From the NCBI GenBank assembly GCA_028289375.1, contig JANQQK010000036.1, positions 1-63,681 on the forward strand: a stretch of DNA of 63,681 nucleotides, written 5' to 3'. The position numbers and the translations under genes were made by a program. The notes beneath the pieces are model-generated. The model made no database searches, had not been told where the DNA came from, and saw only the letters and a program-made list of their open reading frames with translations. Source of the stretch: Phycisphaerae bacterium (lineage in GTDB: Bacteria > Planctomycetota > Phycisphaerae > UBA1845). Positions 7,940 through 17,103 of the stretch are shown here, in pieces. Position 1 is the first letter of the stretch, and every line of letters starts with the position of its first letter.

Positions 7940-9150
7940 AGCGTTCGAATCGACAGGCTGCCGAATTCGTCATCGACAAACTGACCGAACAGGGATTCAC
8001 CGCCCTTCTGGCCGGCGGCTGCGTACGCGATTTGTTGCTCGATCGCGCCCCCAAGGACCACGATATCGCAACAGACGCAACGCCCGACGAAGTTGCCAAT
8101 ATCTTCCGAAAGAGCGACAAAGTTGGCGCGAAATTCGGTGTCGTGCTCGTTCGACTGATGGGTCAGCAGATCGAGGTGGCCACGTTCCGCACGGATGGCT
8201 CTTACTCGGACGGTCGCCATCCCGACGCCGTCACGTTCGGTTCGCTCGAGGATGACGCGGAACGTCGCGACTTCACGATCAACGGCATGTACTTCGACAC
8301 GCGCGACAACCGTGTGATCGACCTCGTCGGCGGACAGGCCGACCTCGATGCAAGACTTGTCCGCGCCATCGGCGATCCCGATCGTCGTTTCGCCGAAGAC
8401 CATCTTCGCCTGCTGCGGGCCGTGCGTTTCGCGGCACGTCTCGGATTCACCATCGAATCAAACACCGCAGCAGCCATTACCCACCATGCTGGTGAATTGG
8501 CAAGAATCAGTGTCGAGCGTGTCCGTGAGGAGCTTCGAACAGTCTTGACCGAACCGACCCGCGCTGTCGGCTGGTCCATGATTCGATCACTCGGCCTCGC
8601 GGATCACCTGATTCCAGGCGTGACATGGAACGACCAGCAGGCCACCGACATCGCCAAGCGGCTGACCGCCCTGGCGGCAGACGCCGATTTCATGATGGTC
8701 ATGACGATTCTGCTTCGGCATCTCGAACCCAAGCAGGCTGATGCGGCATGCCGACGATTCACGTGCAGCAACGCAGAAGCACGCGCCGCCACGTGGCTGA
8801 TCACACAACTGCCACGGGTGCATCGATTCAACGAATTGGAATTGGCCGACATCAAGGAGTGGCTGGCCAGCGAACACGATCGACGCCTCTTCGCGCTCCA
8901 CCGCACGGATCTGCTCGCCACCGATCAGCCGACCGACCCGCACGACAAACTCATGGACACATGCCGGTCCATTCCCACTGAAGACATCGCCCCACCACCA
9001 CTGTTAACCGGCGATGACCTCCTCACGCGCGGTGTGCCACAAGGCCCGCAATACGCGCGGATTCTCCGGACACTTTATCGGGCACAGCGAAACAACGAGA
9101 TTTCCACGAAGTCTGACGCCGAGAAGCTTCTGCGAGAATTGCTTGAGTAA
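7936..9150 (+). CDS. cca: CCA tRNA nucleotidyltransferase / poly(A) polymerase family
   Basis: 404-residue class II nucleotidyltransferase, expected to build or repair the CCA end of tRNAs. The head has LLAGGCVRDLLL and the acidic pair in KDHDIATDA, then RRDFTINGMYFD and the EDHLRLLRAVRFAARLGF segment that defines the family. The C-terminal half is the helical tRNA-binding part. A poly(A) polymerase role cannot be excluded. The GTG start at 7936 overlaps the rsmD stop; the longer frame lies inside rsmD. Confidence 0.9.
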   Translation: MKRSNRQAAEFVIDKLTEQGFTALLAGGCVRDLLLDRAPKDHDIATDATPDEVANIFRKSDKVGAKFGVVLVRLMGQQIEVATFRTDGSYSDGRHPDAVTFGSLEDDAERRDFTINGMYFDTRDNRVIDLVGGQADLDARLVRAIGDPDRRFAEDHLRLLRAVRFAARLGFTIESNTAAAITHHAGELARISVERVREELRTVLTEPTRAVGWSMIRSLGLADHLIPGVTWNDQQATDIAKRLTALAADADFMMVMTILLRHLEPKQADAACRRFTCSNAEARAATWLITQLPRVHRFNELELADIKEWLASEHDRRLFALHRTDLLATDQPTDPHDKLMDTCRSIPTEDIAPPPLLTGDDLLTRGVPQGPQYARILRTLYRAQRNNEISTKSDAEKLLRELLE

Positions 9151-9176
9151 GTGGACGCGTGCCAAATGTGCGAAGG

Positions 9177-9605
9177 CTAACGCAGACGCCCTTCCGACAG
9201 CAGCCGTTCCGTCCAGGGCTGCACGCGGGCGACGCGAAGTCCGAATTTCTCGCCACACTTGACCGCATTACCGGACGCAATGGGGATATTGCTGACGACC
9301 AGATCCAGGTCCGCGTCGGCGTGCTTGTCGAACTCAATGATTGTGCCGACCGTCCAATCGAGGATCTGCTCAACGTTGGCCTGACGCTCTGCCAGCCTCA
9401 CGACCACCGGAACCTTGACCGGAAGCAACCGTTTGAGCCGCTGTGGCTCCGCCCTCAGACGAAACTCGTCCGGTAATGTCATGCGTCTGTGGGTAGTCTG
9501 CGGACGTGGCGCTGCAGCCGTGGAGGCGGAAGCTTCAGACTTGGCTCCCCCACCGGATGCGGCGGCAAGCAGCGCGTCGATTTCGCTCTGATCGAGAATA
9601 TCCAT
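9177..9605 (-). CDS. fliN: FliN-type flagellar motor switch protein
   Basis: 142 residues. The C-terminal SpoA/FliN domain is clear (LLPVKVPVVVRLAER...ILDWTVGTIIEFDKHAD...IASGNAVKCGEKFGLRV). The first 20 residues (LDQSEIDALLAA) resemble the FliM N-terminal peptide that binds phosphorylated CheY, a region FliN usually lacks but FliY-type proteins have. The middle is a low-complexity Ala/Ser/Gly linker. It is convergent with cca and no other flagellar gene is in the window. Confidence 0.88.
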   Translation of the reverse strand: MDILDQSEIDALLAAASGGGAKSEASASTAAAPRPQTTHRRMTLPDEFRLRAEPQRLKRLLPVKVPVVVRLAERQANVEQILDWTVGTIIEFDKHADADLDLVVSNIPIASGNAVKCGEKFGLRVARVQPWTERLLSEGRLR

Positions 9606-9671
9606 GGTCCGAACTCCGCGCGCAGGCTTTGTGCGCTGCCATCGTATCGGACCGATTCGGGGCGGACTTAA

Positions 9672-10910
9672 TTACTCGGAATATCGGCCCACAGCCAAGC
9701 ACGCATTGTGCCCGCCGAAACCGAATGAATTGCTCATCGCCACGTTGATTCGAAGATCTCGAGGCGTGTTGGGGATGTAGTCGAGGTCGCATCCCTCGGC
9801 CGGGTTGTGCAGGTTGATCGTCGGCGGTGCGACACCATGATTGATGGCCTGAACGCAGGCAATCAACTCCGCACCACCGCTCGCACCGAGCAGATGTCCA
9901 ATGCTGCTCTTCGTGCTGCTGACAGCAATGTCCTTGGCGCGATCACCGAACACACGCTTGATGGCCGTCGTCTCCGCCACATCGCCCAGCGGTGTGCTCG
10001 TCCCATGGGCATTGACATACTGAACGTCATCCTTGCTGAACCCGCCGTCGGCCATGCAGTACTCCATGGCCTCCGCCCCACCGCGACCATCCTCATGTGG
10101 CTGCGTGATGTGGCCGGCGTCAGACGATGCACCATAGCCCAGCACTTCGGCGAAGATTCGCGCGCCGCGTTTCTTCGCGTGCTCCAACTCTTCAAATACG
10201 AGGATGCCCGCACCCTCACCAAGTACAAAACCATCGCGTGCCGAATCAAACGGACACGACGCCTGGGACGGGTCACATTCGCGACTGCTCAGCGCCTTCA
10301 TCGCCGCAAACGCCGCGATGCCCAGCGGCGACAACGCAGCCTCTGTTCCACCTGTCACGATGACATCAGCCCGGTTCAGGCGAATCGCATCCAGCGCGAT
10401 GCCCATCGCATCCGCCGCCGACGCACACGCCGTCCCCACAGCGTTCGACGGACCATGAAGACCATGCTCAATCGAAATGTTGCCCGCAGGAGCGTTGACC
10501 ATCAGACGCGGAATCGTAAATGCCGAGACCTTCCCAGGCCCCTTCGTCAGCAGACGCTCTTTCTGCGTCTCCAGTTCCCAAAGACCCCCGATCCCCGAGC
10601 CGACGATCGCGCCGGCCCGCTTCGGGTTGAAGGACGAATCCGCAAGACCGGCATGCGCGACCGCTTCCTTGGCCGCGATCAACGCCAGCACAGCCGACCG
10701 GTCCAGACGCTTGAGCGTCTTGCGATCGAGCACACTGAAGTCTGCATCGGAGCACTCGGCCCCGATGGAAACATCGAAGCCTGTCGTATCAAACAGCGTG
10801 ACCGGACCGACACCGCTCGCACCATCGAGCAGTCGATCCCAGAACGTGTCGACCGATGCACCGAGCGGCGTAACCGCTCCCATTCCCGTTATGACCACAC
10901 GACGGCTCAT
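9672..10910 (-). CDS. fabF: Beta-ketoacyl-ACP synthase II
   Basis: 412-residue elongating condensing enzyme of type II fatty-acid synthesis. Starts SRRVVITGMGAVTPLG; the active-site Cys is in GTACASAADA, and the catalytic His residues are in NAHGTSTPLGD and SIGHLLGASG. C-terminal NSFGFGGHNACL is intact. ATG 10910 is favoured over 10913 by distance to GAGGGC. Last gene of the leftward fatty-acid cluster, 67 bases after acpP. Confidence 0.97.
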   Translation of the reverse strand: MSRRVVITGMGAVTPLGASVDTFWDRLLDGASGVGPVTLFDTTGFDVSIGAECSDADFSVLDRKTLKRLDRSAVLALIAAKEAVAHAGLADSSFNPKRAGAIVGSGIGGLWELETQKERLLTKGPGKVSAFTIPRLMVNAPAGNISIEHGLHGPSNAVGTACASAADAMGIALDAIRLNRADVIVTGGTEAALSPLGIAAFAAMKALSSRECDPSQASCPFDSARDGFVLGEGAGILVFEELEHAKKRGARIFAEVLGYGASSDAGHITQPHEDGRGGAEAMEYCMADGGFSKDDVQYVNAHGTSTPLGDVAETTAIKRVFGDRAKDIAVSSTKSSIGHLLGASGGAELIACVQAINHGVAPPTINLHNPAEGCDLDYIPNTPRDLRINVAMSNSFGFGGHNACLAVGRYSE

Positions 10911-10977
10911 CATCGCCCTCGAAAATCGCGCATGCGGTTACGTCTGCTCACATGCCGCAAGAACAGAAACAAATAAA

Positions 10978-11223
10978 CTAGCCCATATTGCCTTTGATGT
11001 AGTCGATCGCCTGACCGACCGTTTGCAGCTTTTCAGCCTCGTCGTCCGGAATGTTCAAGTCGAATTCGTCTTCGAGCTCCATCACAAGCTCAACCGTATC
11101 CAACGAGTCGGCATTCAGGTCGTTCACGAACGAAGTCTCACGTTTGATCTCGTTCTTGTCGACGCTGAGTTGCTCGCTGACGATGCTGATGACCTTTTCT
11201 TCAATCTCATCCACAGTCGGCAC
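10978..11223 (-). CDS. acpP: Acyl carrier protein
   Basis: 81 residues, acidic, with the phosphopantetheine attachment Ser in [10 protein letters not shown]. Carries growing acyl chains for FabD/F/G/H. GTG start at 11223 is supported by GGAGGT eight bases upstream. Placed between fabG and fabF as in many bacteria. Confidence 0.97.
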   Translation of the reverse strand: MPTVDEIEEKVISIVSEQLSVDKNEIKRETSFVNDLNADSLDTVELVMELEDEFDLNIPDDEAEKLQTVGQAIDYIKGNMG

Positions 11224-11344
11224 CGGTCCTTACCTCCACTGATTCCAAACCTATTCGTAACCGTATGGAAACGATCGCGAGACTATAACCAGCCGCCACG
11301 CTCCACGCAACGACCACCCGCGATCCGCTCGCCACCGGACTCCG

Positions 11345-12094
11345 CTACATGCACAGACCCCCGTCCACCACAATCACCTGCCCCGTCACGTATCCCGCAC
11401 CGTCAGATGCGAGGAATTCGACGACGCGGGCAATCTCCTCCGACTCGCCAAAACGCGACATCGGAATCAACTCCTTGTATTTGCTCTTCACCGCGTCCGG
11501 CAGAATGGACGTCATGTCCGTCATGATGAAGCCCGGAGCCACCGCATTGCACGTGATCCCGCGACGGGCGACCTCCTTCGCCACCGATTTGGTGAATCCG
11601 ATCACCCCCGCCTTGCTGGCAGCGTAATTCGACTGACCCGGATTGCCCATCACGCCCGATACGCTGGCGATGTTGATGATCCGCCCCTTCCGCGCCCGAA
11701 CCATGTGTCGCGACACCGCCCGCGTCAGCCAGAAGACCGACCGCAGATTCGTCGCAATCACATCGTCAAACTGATCATCCTCCATGTTCATCAGCAGACC
11801 GTCGCGCGTGATCCCGGCGTTGTTGACCAGAATATCAATGCGCTCCCGCTCCTCGGATACCTTGTCGACCATCGCGTCGATGGCAGCACGATCGCTGACG
11901 TCCAATGCGTAGGGAATCACCTCCCCAGTCGCATCACCATCCTTGATCTCCCCCGCCAAGACCGTCAGCGAATCTTCCGAACGAGCACAGGCGTATACCT
12001 TCGCACCCTGCATCGCCAGCCCACGGGCAATCTCCTTGCCGATTCCGCGGCTCGCCCCCGTCACGATTGCCACCTTGTCTGTCAAACCTGCCAT
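11345..12094 (-). CDS. fabG: 3-oxoacyl-ACP reductase
   Basis: 249-residue short-chain dehydrogenase. NADP-binding TGASRGIGKEIA, the NNAG strand, catalytic Ser/Tyr/Lys in NIASVSGVMG and SNYAASKAG, and the C-terminal GQVIVVDGG are all present. ATG 12094 has GGGAGA eight bases upstream. It lies 14 bases after fabD and 121 bases before acpP in the fatty-acid operon. Confidence 0.97.
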   Translation of the reverse strand: MAGLTDKVAIVTGASRGIGKEIARGLAMQGAKVYACARSEDSLTVLAGEIKDGDATGEVIPYALDVSDRAAIDAMVDKVSEERERIDILVNNAGITRDGLLMNMEDDQFDDVIATNLRSVFWLTRAVSRHMVRARKGRIINIASVSGVMGNPGQSNYAASKAGVIGFTKSVAKEVARRGITCNAVAPGFIMTDMTSILPDAVKSKYKELIPMSRFGESEEIARVVEFLASDGAGYVTGQVIVVDGGLCM

Positions 12095-12108
12095 CAATGC
12101 GTCTCCCG

Positions 12109-13053
12109 TTATCCCGCCGCCAGCACCGCCTCAAGGTCCAATCCGTCAGCCGTGCTCACGTTGATCGCACGCTTCTTGCGATCGATTTTGCGCATCAGCC
12201 CGGTCAGAACGCGCCCAGGGCCAACTTCGATAAAGCAGTCATATCCCTCGCCGATCAACCGCTGAATCGAATCGGTCCATCGCACTGCACCAGTCATCTG
12301 ACGCGTCAGTTTGTCACGCGTCGAATCCGCATCGCCATGCTGCTCGGTGTCGACATTTGCAATCACCGGGCAGTTGGACGCCCCAAATTCGGTCTCAGCC
12401 AACACCCCCGACAGGCCATCCGCCGCAGAAGCCATGATCGGTGAGTGAAACGCACCGGCCACCTTCAGCGCGATGGCCCGAACACCATGCTTGTCCGCCA
12501 GTTCAACCGCACGCTCGCAGGCGGCAGTCGCTCCGCTGATCACAATCTGCCCGGGACAATTGAAATTCGCGGGCACCAGAACGTCACCTTGCGCCGCATC
12601 CTCGCACAACGCAACCACTTTCTCCTCATCACCCCCAATGATCGACACCATCCCACTCGGCGTCGACGTGGCTGCCTCCTGCATCAATGCCCCGCGACGG
12701 CGAACCAGCCGCACTCCGTCCTCGAACGACAAACTGCCCGCAGCGTACAACGCCGTGTACTCCCCGAGGCTCAACCCTGCCGTCGCCCCCATCAGCGACC
12801 CAACGTCCAAACCGCGCTCTTTCAGCGATTCCCAGATCGCGACGCTCACCGTGAAGATCGCAGGTTGCTGAACATCCGTCCGCGTCAACTCCGCGTCCGG
12901 ACCTTCGAAGCACGCATCCGACAGCTTCATGCCCAGCGCCTCGTCCGCACGTGCGAAAATCTCACGTGCAGCTGAGCTGACTTCGGCCACGTCCTTGCCC
13001 ATGCCGACCGCTTGTGATCCCTGTCCCGGAAAGATGAATGCCGTCTTGCTCAT
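12109..13053 (-). CDS. fabD: Malonyl-CoA--ACP transacylase
   Basis: 314 residues. Begins KTAFIFPGQGSQAVGMG; the catalytic Ser is in GLSLGEYTAL and the His in AGAFHSPIM. Transfers malonyl from CoA to ACP. Start ATG 13053 is chosen since the family begins at this point; an in-frame codon seven residues upstream adds nothing conserved. 27 bases after fabH. Confidence 0.96.
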   Translation of the reverse strand: MSKTAFIFPGQGSQAVGMGKDVAEVSSAAREIFARADEALGMKLSDACFEGPDAELTRTDVQQPAIFTVSVAIWESLKERGLDVGSLMGATAGLSLGEYTALYAAGSLSFEDGVRLVRRRGALMQEAATSTPSGMVSIIGGDEEKVVALCEDAAQGDVLVPANFNCPGQIVISGATAACERAVELADKHGVRAIALKVAGAFHSPIMASAADGLSGVLAETEFGASNCPVIANVDTEQHGDADSTRDKLTRQMTGAVRWTDSIQRLIGEGYDCFIEVGPGRVLTGLMRKIDRKKRAINVSTADGLDLEAVLAAG

Positions 13054-13080
13054 CGATAGTCTGCTCTCTTGCAACGCGCC

Positions 13081-14073
13081 TTACATGCGGGCAATGATCG
13101 TGCCCCACGTCACACCGGCTCCAAACGCCATCAACAGAATCAGATCGCCCTCCTTGACCCGACCATCCTTGCGCGCCGCGTCCAAAGCCAACCCAATCGA
13201 CGCCGCCGATGTGTTGCCATACTCGTCAATATTGACCGCCACCTTCTCGGGCGGAAGCTTCAATCGCGTCCGCACCGACTCGATGATGCGCAGATTCGAT
13301 TGGTGCATGATCGCCATCGACAATTCGTTCGGCTCCAAACCGCACGCAGCCAACGCATCGTCCACCATCCGCTGCATCTTCGTCACCGCGATCTTGTACA
13401 CATCCCGGCCACGCATGCGAATGTAGTGCAAACGCTCGTCAACGACCTTCTGCGAAATCGGCTCGCGCGTGCCGCCGGCCGGCATCCAGATGAAATCCCA
13501 TTTGCTGCCGTCAGCCCCGAGATTGTTGTACAGAAATCCACGTTCTGGATCAGGCGACTTCGACATCACCACCGCACCGGCCCCATCACCGAAGAGGATG
13601 CACGTCGAACGGTCCTCAGGATCGCAATAGCGCGTCAGTACCTCAGCCCCGCAGACCAACGCATTCTTGAACAAACCGGTCGTCAACATCTGCCCTGCCA
13701 CGACCATGCCGTAGACCAGACCACTGCACGCTGCCGAAATATCGAAAGAGGCCGCTTCCTCGATGCCAAGTTGATGTTTCAGAATGCACGAAGTCGAGGG
13801 AATCGGCATGTCGGGCGTGGCTGTGCACAGGATCAGCAAATCGATGTCCTGCAGGTCCATCCCCGCATCCGTAACCGCACGACGACACGCCTCAGCGGCG
13901 ATCGTCGATGTCGATTCACCCGGCCCCGCTTTGTGTCGCTTGCGGATGCCCGTGCGTTGCACAATCCACTCGTCACTCGTGTCGAGGTACGATGCAAAGT
14001 GATCGTTCGTCAGCGTTTGCTCGGGAACAAATGACCCAGTCCCGCGAATAATCACAGGCGTCACGATATCCAT
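13081..14073 (-). CDS. fabH: Beta-ketoacyl-ACP synthase III
   Basis: 330-residue initiating condensing enzyme. The Cys-His-Asn triad is visible in DISAACSGLVYG, MHQSNLRI and DEYGNTSAAS; the DTSDEWIVQRTGIRKR block near the N-terminus is typical. First enzyme gene of the cluster, separated from rpmF by a terminator-like region where plsX is normally found. Confidence 0.97.
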   Translation of the reverse strand: MDIVTPVIIRGTGSFVPEQTLTNDHFASYLDTSDEWIVQRTGIRKRHKAGPGESTSTIAAEACRRAVTDAGMDLQDIDLLILCTATPDMPIPSTSCILKHQLGIEEAASFDISAACSGLVYGMVVAGQMLTTGLFKNALVCGAEVLTRYCDPEDRSTCILFGDGAGAVVMSKSPDPERGFLYNNLGADGSKWDFIWMPAGGTREPISQKVVDERLHYIRMRGRDVYKIAVTKMQRMVDDALAACGLEPNELSMAIMHQSNLRIIESVRTRLKLPPEKVAVNIDEYGNTSAASIGLALDAARKDGRVKEGDLILLMAFGAGVTWGTIIARM

Positions 14074-14197
14074 GAATCCGCCTTCAAAAACTGCATGCCC
14101 AGGTACACACCACAGGTCAGGACGACCCGCGACACAACGGGTTGGCCAGCCACATCAAGCGCCAAGATCAGCCGACCAACGGAAAGAACGCAATACG

Positions 14198-14243
14198 AAA
14201 AGTCCGCGCTTCGCACGCGGACAACCCTCCGATCAGCGGAGGC
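14198..14243 (-). terminator. Double hairpin with short T-run after rpmF
   Basis: Reading the minus strand after rpmF, a hairpin (CCTCCG/CGGAGG, 14227-14243) is followed by a stronger one (GTCCGCG/CGCGGAC, 14202-14222) and then TTTT. The T-run is short, so this may be a partial terminator that reduces read-through from rpmF into fabH. Confidence 0.5.
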
Positions 14244-14257
14244 AACACAAGACCGCC

Positions 14258-14446
14258 CTACTCTTCCGAGGCGGTCTCCGTCACGAGCATCTGCTTGCCA
14301 CTCACGTAGCCGCACATGTCGCAAGCCGCATGGGGCAGCTTGGAGTTACCGCATTTCGGACAGGGAACCAAGTTCGGTGCCTTCAGCGCGTGATGCGAAC
14401 GGCGCTTCCGCTTGGCACATTTGGATTTCTTCTTTACCGGGAGCAT
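14258..14446 (-). CDS. rpmF: 50S ribosomal protein L32
   Basis: 62 residues. Starts MLPVKKKSKCAKRKRRSHHA, slightly unusual in carrying LPVKKKSK where VPKRRTS is more common, and has the C-terminal zinc ribbon CPKCGNSKLPHAACDMCGY. ATG 14446 is chosen over an upstream in-frame codon at 14476 because L32 begins here. Upstream of the fatty-acid genes, as in many bacteria. Confidence 0.93.
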   Translation of the reverse strand: MLPVKKKSKCAKRKRRSHHALKAPNLVPCPKCGNSKLPHAACDMCGYVSGKQMLVTETASEE

Positions 14447-14611
14447 GACAACCCTCGAAAAACCCGCCGATATCACCGGCGAGACATGTTCGCGTTACAC
14501 TTCAAATTCTTACCCAACACTTCTAGGTGCAAACCGTGAGAAAATAAGCGGTCTCGCCCGCCCTGTCAACGATCGCGCCAATGAACGACACATTCACACC
14601 GCCGACGCGCA

Positions 14612-15304
14612 TCAGTCGAACCGCCCCGCGGACGGGCAATGCTTGGCCAGCTTGCATGCATCACACTTCGGTTTCCGGGCCGAGCACACCTTCCGGCCAT
14701 GCCAGATCAGCATGTGCCCGAAATTCGTCCACTGCTTCTGTGGCACCACTTCCATCAGGTCCTTCTCGATTTTCACGGCGTCTTTGGTGTCCTTGCTCCG
14801 CCACGTCAGACCCAACCGGGCGGCCAACCGACCAATGTGCGTGTCCACGACGACGCCTTCGTTCTTGCCGAACCACGTACCCAGAACAACGTTGGCGGTC
14901 TTCCGCGCGACGCCGGCCAATTCAACCAGTTCCGCCATCGTGCCCGGAACTTCGCCGTCGTGATTCTCGACGATGGCGGCACAGGCCTTCTGAATGCTCT
15001 TGGTCTTTTGACGAAAGAAACCGGTCGAGTGAATGATCTCCTCGATGTCGGCCGGGTCCGCCCCCGCGATTTCCGCAGCCGTCGGGTACTTCCCGAACAG
15101 CACCGGCGTCACCTTATTGACCGTCTCATCCGTCGACTGTGCTGACAGGATCGTGGCCACGAGCAATTGCAGCGCACTGTCGTGGATGAGCGCACATTCC
15201 GCATCCGGATACAGCTTCTTCAGCCCCCGGATGATCTTCCCGCACCGCTCCTGCCGAGTCGCCACCGACTCACGCGTCTTGATCGCCGTTTCCGCCTTCG
15301 CCAT
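14612..15304 (-). CDS. nth: Endonuclease III
   Basis: 230-residue DNA glycosylase/AP lyase that removes oxidised pyrimidines. Catalytic Lys region ILSAQSTDETVNKVT, helix-hairpin-helix LAGVARKTANVVL with the catalytic Asp in VVDTHIGRL, and the 4Fe-4S ligands C-x6-C-x2-C-x5-C at the C-terminus (CSARKPKCDACKLAKHC). Length is typical. Three bases separate it from the MoaDE gene upstream. Confidence 0.96.
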   Translation of the reverse strand: MAKAETAIKTRESVATRQERCGKIIRGLKKLYPDAECALIHDSALQLLVATILSAQSTDETVNKVTPVLFGKYPTAAEIAGADPADIEEIIHSTGFFRQKTKSIQKACAAIVENHDGEVPGTMAELVELAGVARKTANVVLGTWFGKNEGVVVDTHIGRLAARLGLTWRSKDTKDAVKIEKDLMEVVPQKQWTNFGHMLIWHGRKVCSARKPKCDACKLAKHCPSAGRFD

Positions 15305-15307
15305 GCC

Positions 15308-16006
15308 TCACGATCCCTCGCCACTCGCCGTCGGATCGACCCAGCTGCTTTCACCCGACGCCCAGATTTCACGTTTCCAAATCGGTACCTGCTGCTTGAG
15401 GGTATCGATCAGCCAGCGACAAGCGTCGAACGCCTCGGCACGATGACCACTCGCCACCACGATCATGACGCTCGCTTCGCCGATTCCGACCGCCCCCACG
15501 CGATGGACGATCGCCAGCTTCAGGATCGGCCAGCGATGTCGTGCCTTCTCCGCCAACGCCCGCATCTCGCTCAACGCCATTTCGCCGTAAGATTCGTACT
15601 CCAACCGCAACAACCCGCCATGCTCGACATGACGTTCAAAGCGGGTGATACCCTCGAACACCGCGACCGCCCCCGTACCACCATCACCGTCGACATGATG
15701 GCGAACCGCAGCAGCATCGATGGGCGTATCCACGATCGCAACCAGGTCGTCAGCATCCGCCACCCCACCGGAAACCGGCGGGATGATCGCGACCTCATCT
15801 CCATCATGAATCTCAACGTCGTCCCCCGCAAAGTTCTGATTCACCGCAAACCGCAACACCGCACGCCGTTCCGCCAACGCCGGCAAATCCGCGTAGATAC
15901 GTTCTGCCAGCGTCGCAACAGTTGCTCCCTCACCATGCTCGAAACTGGCTTCCGACATCCCCGCCCAATCACATGCAGGCCCGAGGAACAACACGCGCAC
16001 ACTCAT
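15308..16006 (-). CDS. Fused molybdopterin synthase, MoaD-MoaE
   Basis: 232 residues. The first about 80 residues are a MoaD ubiquitin-like domain ending in the sulfur-carrier VSGG; the rest is MoaE (GAVAVFEGITR, YESYGEMA, AIVHRVGAVGIGEASVMIVVASGHRAEAFDACRWLIDTLKQQVPIWKRE). Together they would convert precursor Z to molybdopterin. The fusion buries the Gly-Gly that must be free for thiocarboxylation, as in mycobacterial MoaX, which is cleaved after Gly-Gly. ATG 16006 overlaps the upstream methyltransferase stop (ATGA). No other molybdenum-cofactor gene is in the window. Confidence 0.92.
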   Translation of the reverse strand: MSVRVLFLGPACDWAGMSEASFEHGEGATVATLAERIYADLPALAERRAVLRFAVNQNFAGDDVEIHDGDEVAIIPPVSGGVADADDLVAIVDTPIDAAAVRHHVDGDGGTGAVAVFEGITRFERHVEHGGLLRLEYESYGEMALSEMRALAEKARHRWPILKLAIVHRVGAVGIGEASVMIVVASGHRAEAFDACRWLIDTLKQQVPIWKREIWASGESSWVDPTASGEGS

Positions 16007-16572
16007 CCCTGCCCCCCCACGTACACAGACATTTCCATTCCATTGCCGACGGGAACATGCGCGCTCACGAAATCCGATCGCCCCCGCAGCCAATCGAGAT
16101 ACGCCGCCAGCTCGTCCGGATGTGTCAGCGTGTTGTCCGTCAGAACGACGGCCCGATCACTCAGCTTCGGCACAACTGACTCAAAATACGCCCGACAATT
16201 CTCCTTGTCCGCGTCAATCAGCACGTAGTCCAGTGGACCATCGACATCCGCCAGCACATCCAACGCCACGCCCTGCACACAGCGCACCGCGTCGACCAAA
16301 CCGGCCTGCTCAAAATAGCGAGACGCAACCTCGTGCTTGGCCGGCTCCATGTCGATCGTGACCAGACAACCACCATGATCGCGCAGCACGCCTGCCGTCC
16401 AAAGCGCGCTGTATCCGTAGCTGGTCCCGATTTCCAGTCCACGGGCGGCCCCACGCATCGTCACCAGCGCATGCACAAATTCCGCAGCCTCGCGCGGTAT
16501 CGCCAACGCATCGTCACGACCAGCCATGAACGCCTCACACGCCTCAATAGCCGACCGCATCTGCTCGTTCAA
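16003..16572 (-). CDS. SAM-dependent O-methyltransferase family
   Basis: 189 residues of the caffeoyl-CoA/catechol O-methyltransferase-like family. SAM-binding GLEIGTSYGYSALW, acidic loop TIDMEP, and the metal-binding YVLIDADKENC and VLTDNTL are visible. Soluble. It is translationally coupled to MoaDE by a four-base overlap, which may be only operon packing. The substrate cannot be read from sequence. Confidence 0.85.
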   Translation of the reverse strand: MNEQMRSAIEACEAFMAGRDDALAIPREAAEFVHALVTMRGAARGLEIGTSYGYSALWTAGVLRDHGGCLVTIDMEPAKHEVASRYFEQAGLVDAVRCVQGVALDVLADVDGPLDYVLIDADKENCRAYFESVVPKLSDRAVVLTDNTLTHPDELAAYLDWLRGRSDFVSAHVPVGNGMEMSVYVGGQG

Positions 16573-16587
16573 TTTCGGTTTCCTGTT

Positions 16588-17094
16588 CTACCGGAGAAAA
16601 GCTTTGCCCCGAAGTCGCCGCAGCATTGCGATTTGCCCGGCATGAAATCCTTCGTGACGCGCGCAATGCGCGATTGCGCCAGCCGCGGTCTTGTAGTGCG
16701 GGTGAATGGCCCCGTTCAATCCAAAAGCCGGTTTATCGAGTTGCTCATCGGACATGCCCGCGATCGCAGCAATCACCTCACCGTGCGTCGCATCCATCTT
16801 CGACCGCACGACATCCGGCGCGGGCCAGTCATGTTCACCGGCGCTTTTCACCAGATCGCCGATCCCGAAATGCGCCGCAAATTCCGCATCGGGCGGATCA
16901 CCGTCGAGACAACGCGTGATCACCAGCAAATGCTCCGCCACCGCGAGGTGCCCTGCCAACCAGAGAATGTGATGCCCACCGTCAAACGGCTGATACAGCC
17001 AATCATCACCCTCCACATCCGCCAGCAACCGCAACGTCCAGTCGCGACTCACCTCCACCTGATCCGCAAGCAACGCCGCCCGGTCACCCATCAC
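16588..17094 (-). CDS. DinB-like family protein
   Basis: 168 residues forming the expected four-helix bundle of DinB/YfiT-like proteins. The three metal His positions are probably in LAGHLAVAEH and ARHEGFHAGQI. Often thiol-dependent transferases or of unknown role. It sits 15 bases upstream of the methyltransferase gene and 9 bases after Mrp in the same direction. Confidence 0.78.
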   Translation of the reverse strand: MMGDRAALLADQVEVSRDWTLRLLADVEGDDWLYQPFDGGHHILWLAGHLAVAEHLLVITRCLDGDPPDAEFAAHFGIGDLVKSAGEHDWPAPDVVRSKMDATHGEVIAAIAGMSDEQLDKPAFGLNGAIHPHYKTAAGAIAHCARHEGFHAGQIAMLRRLRGKAFLR

Positions 17095-17103
17095 GGCACC
17101 ATC

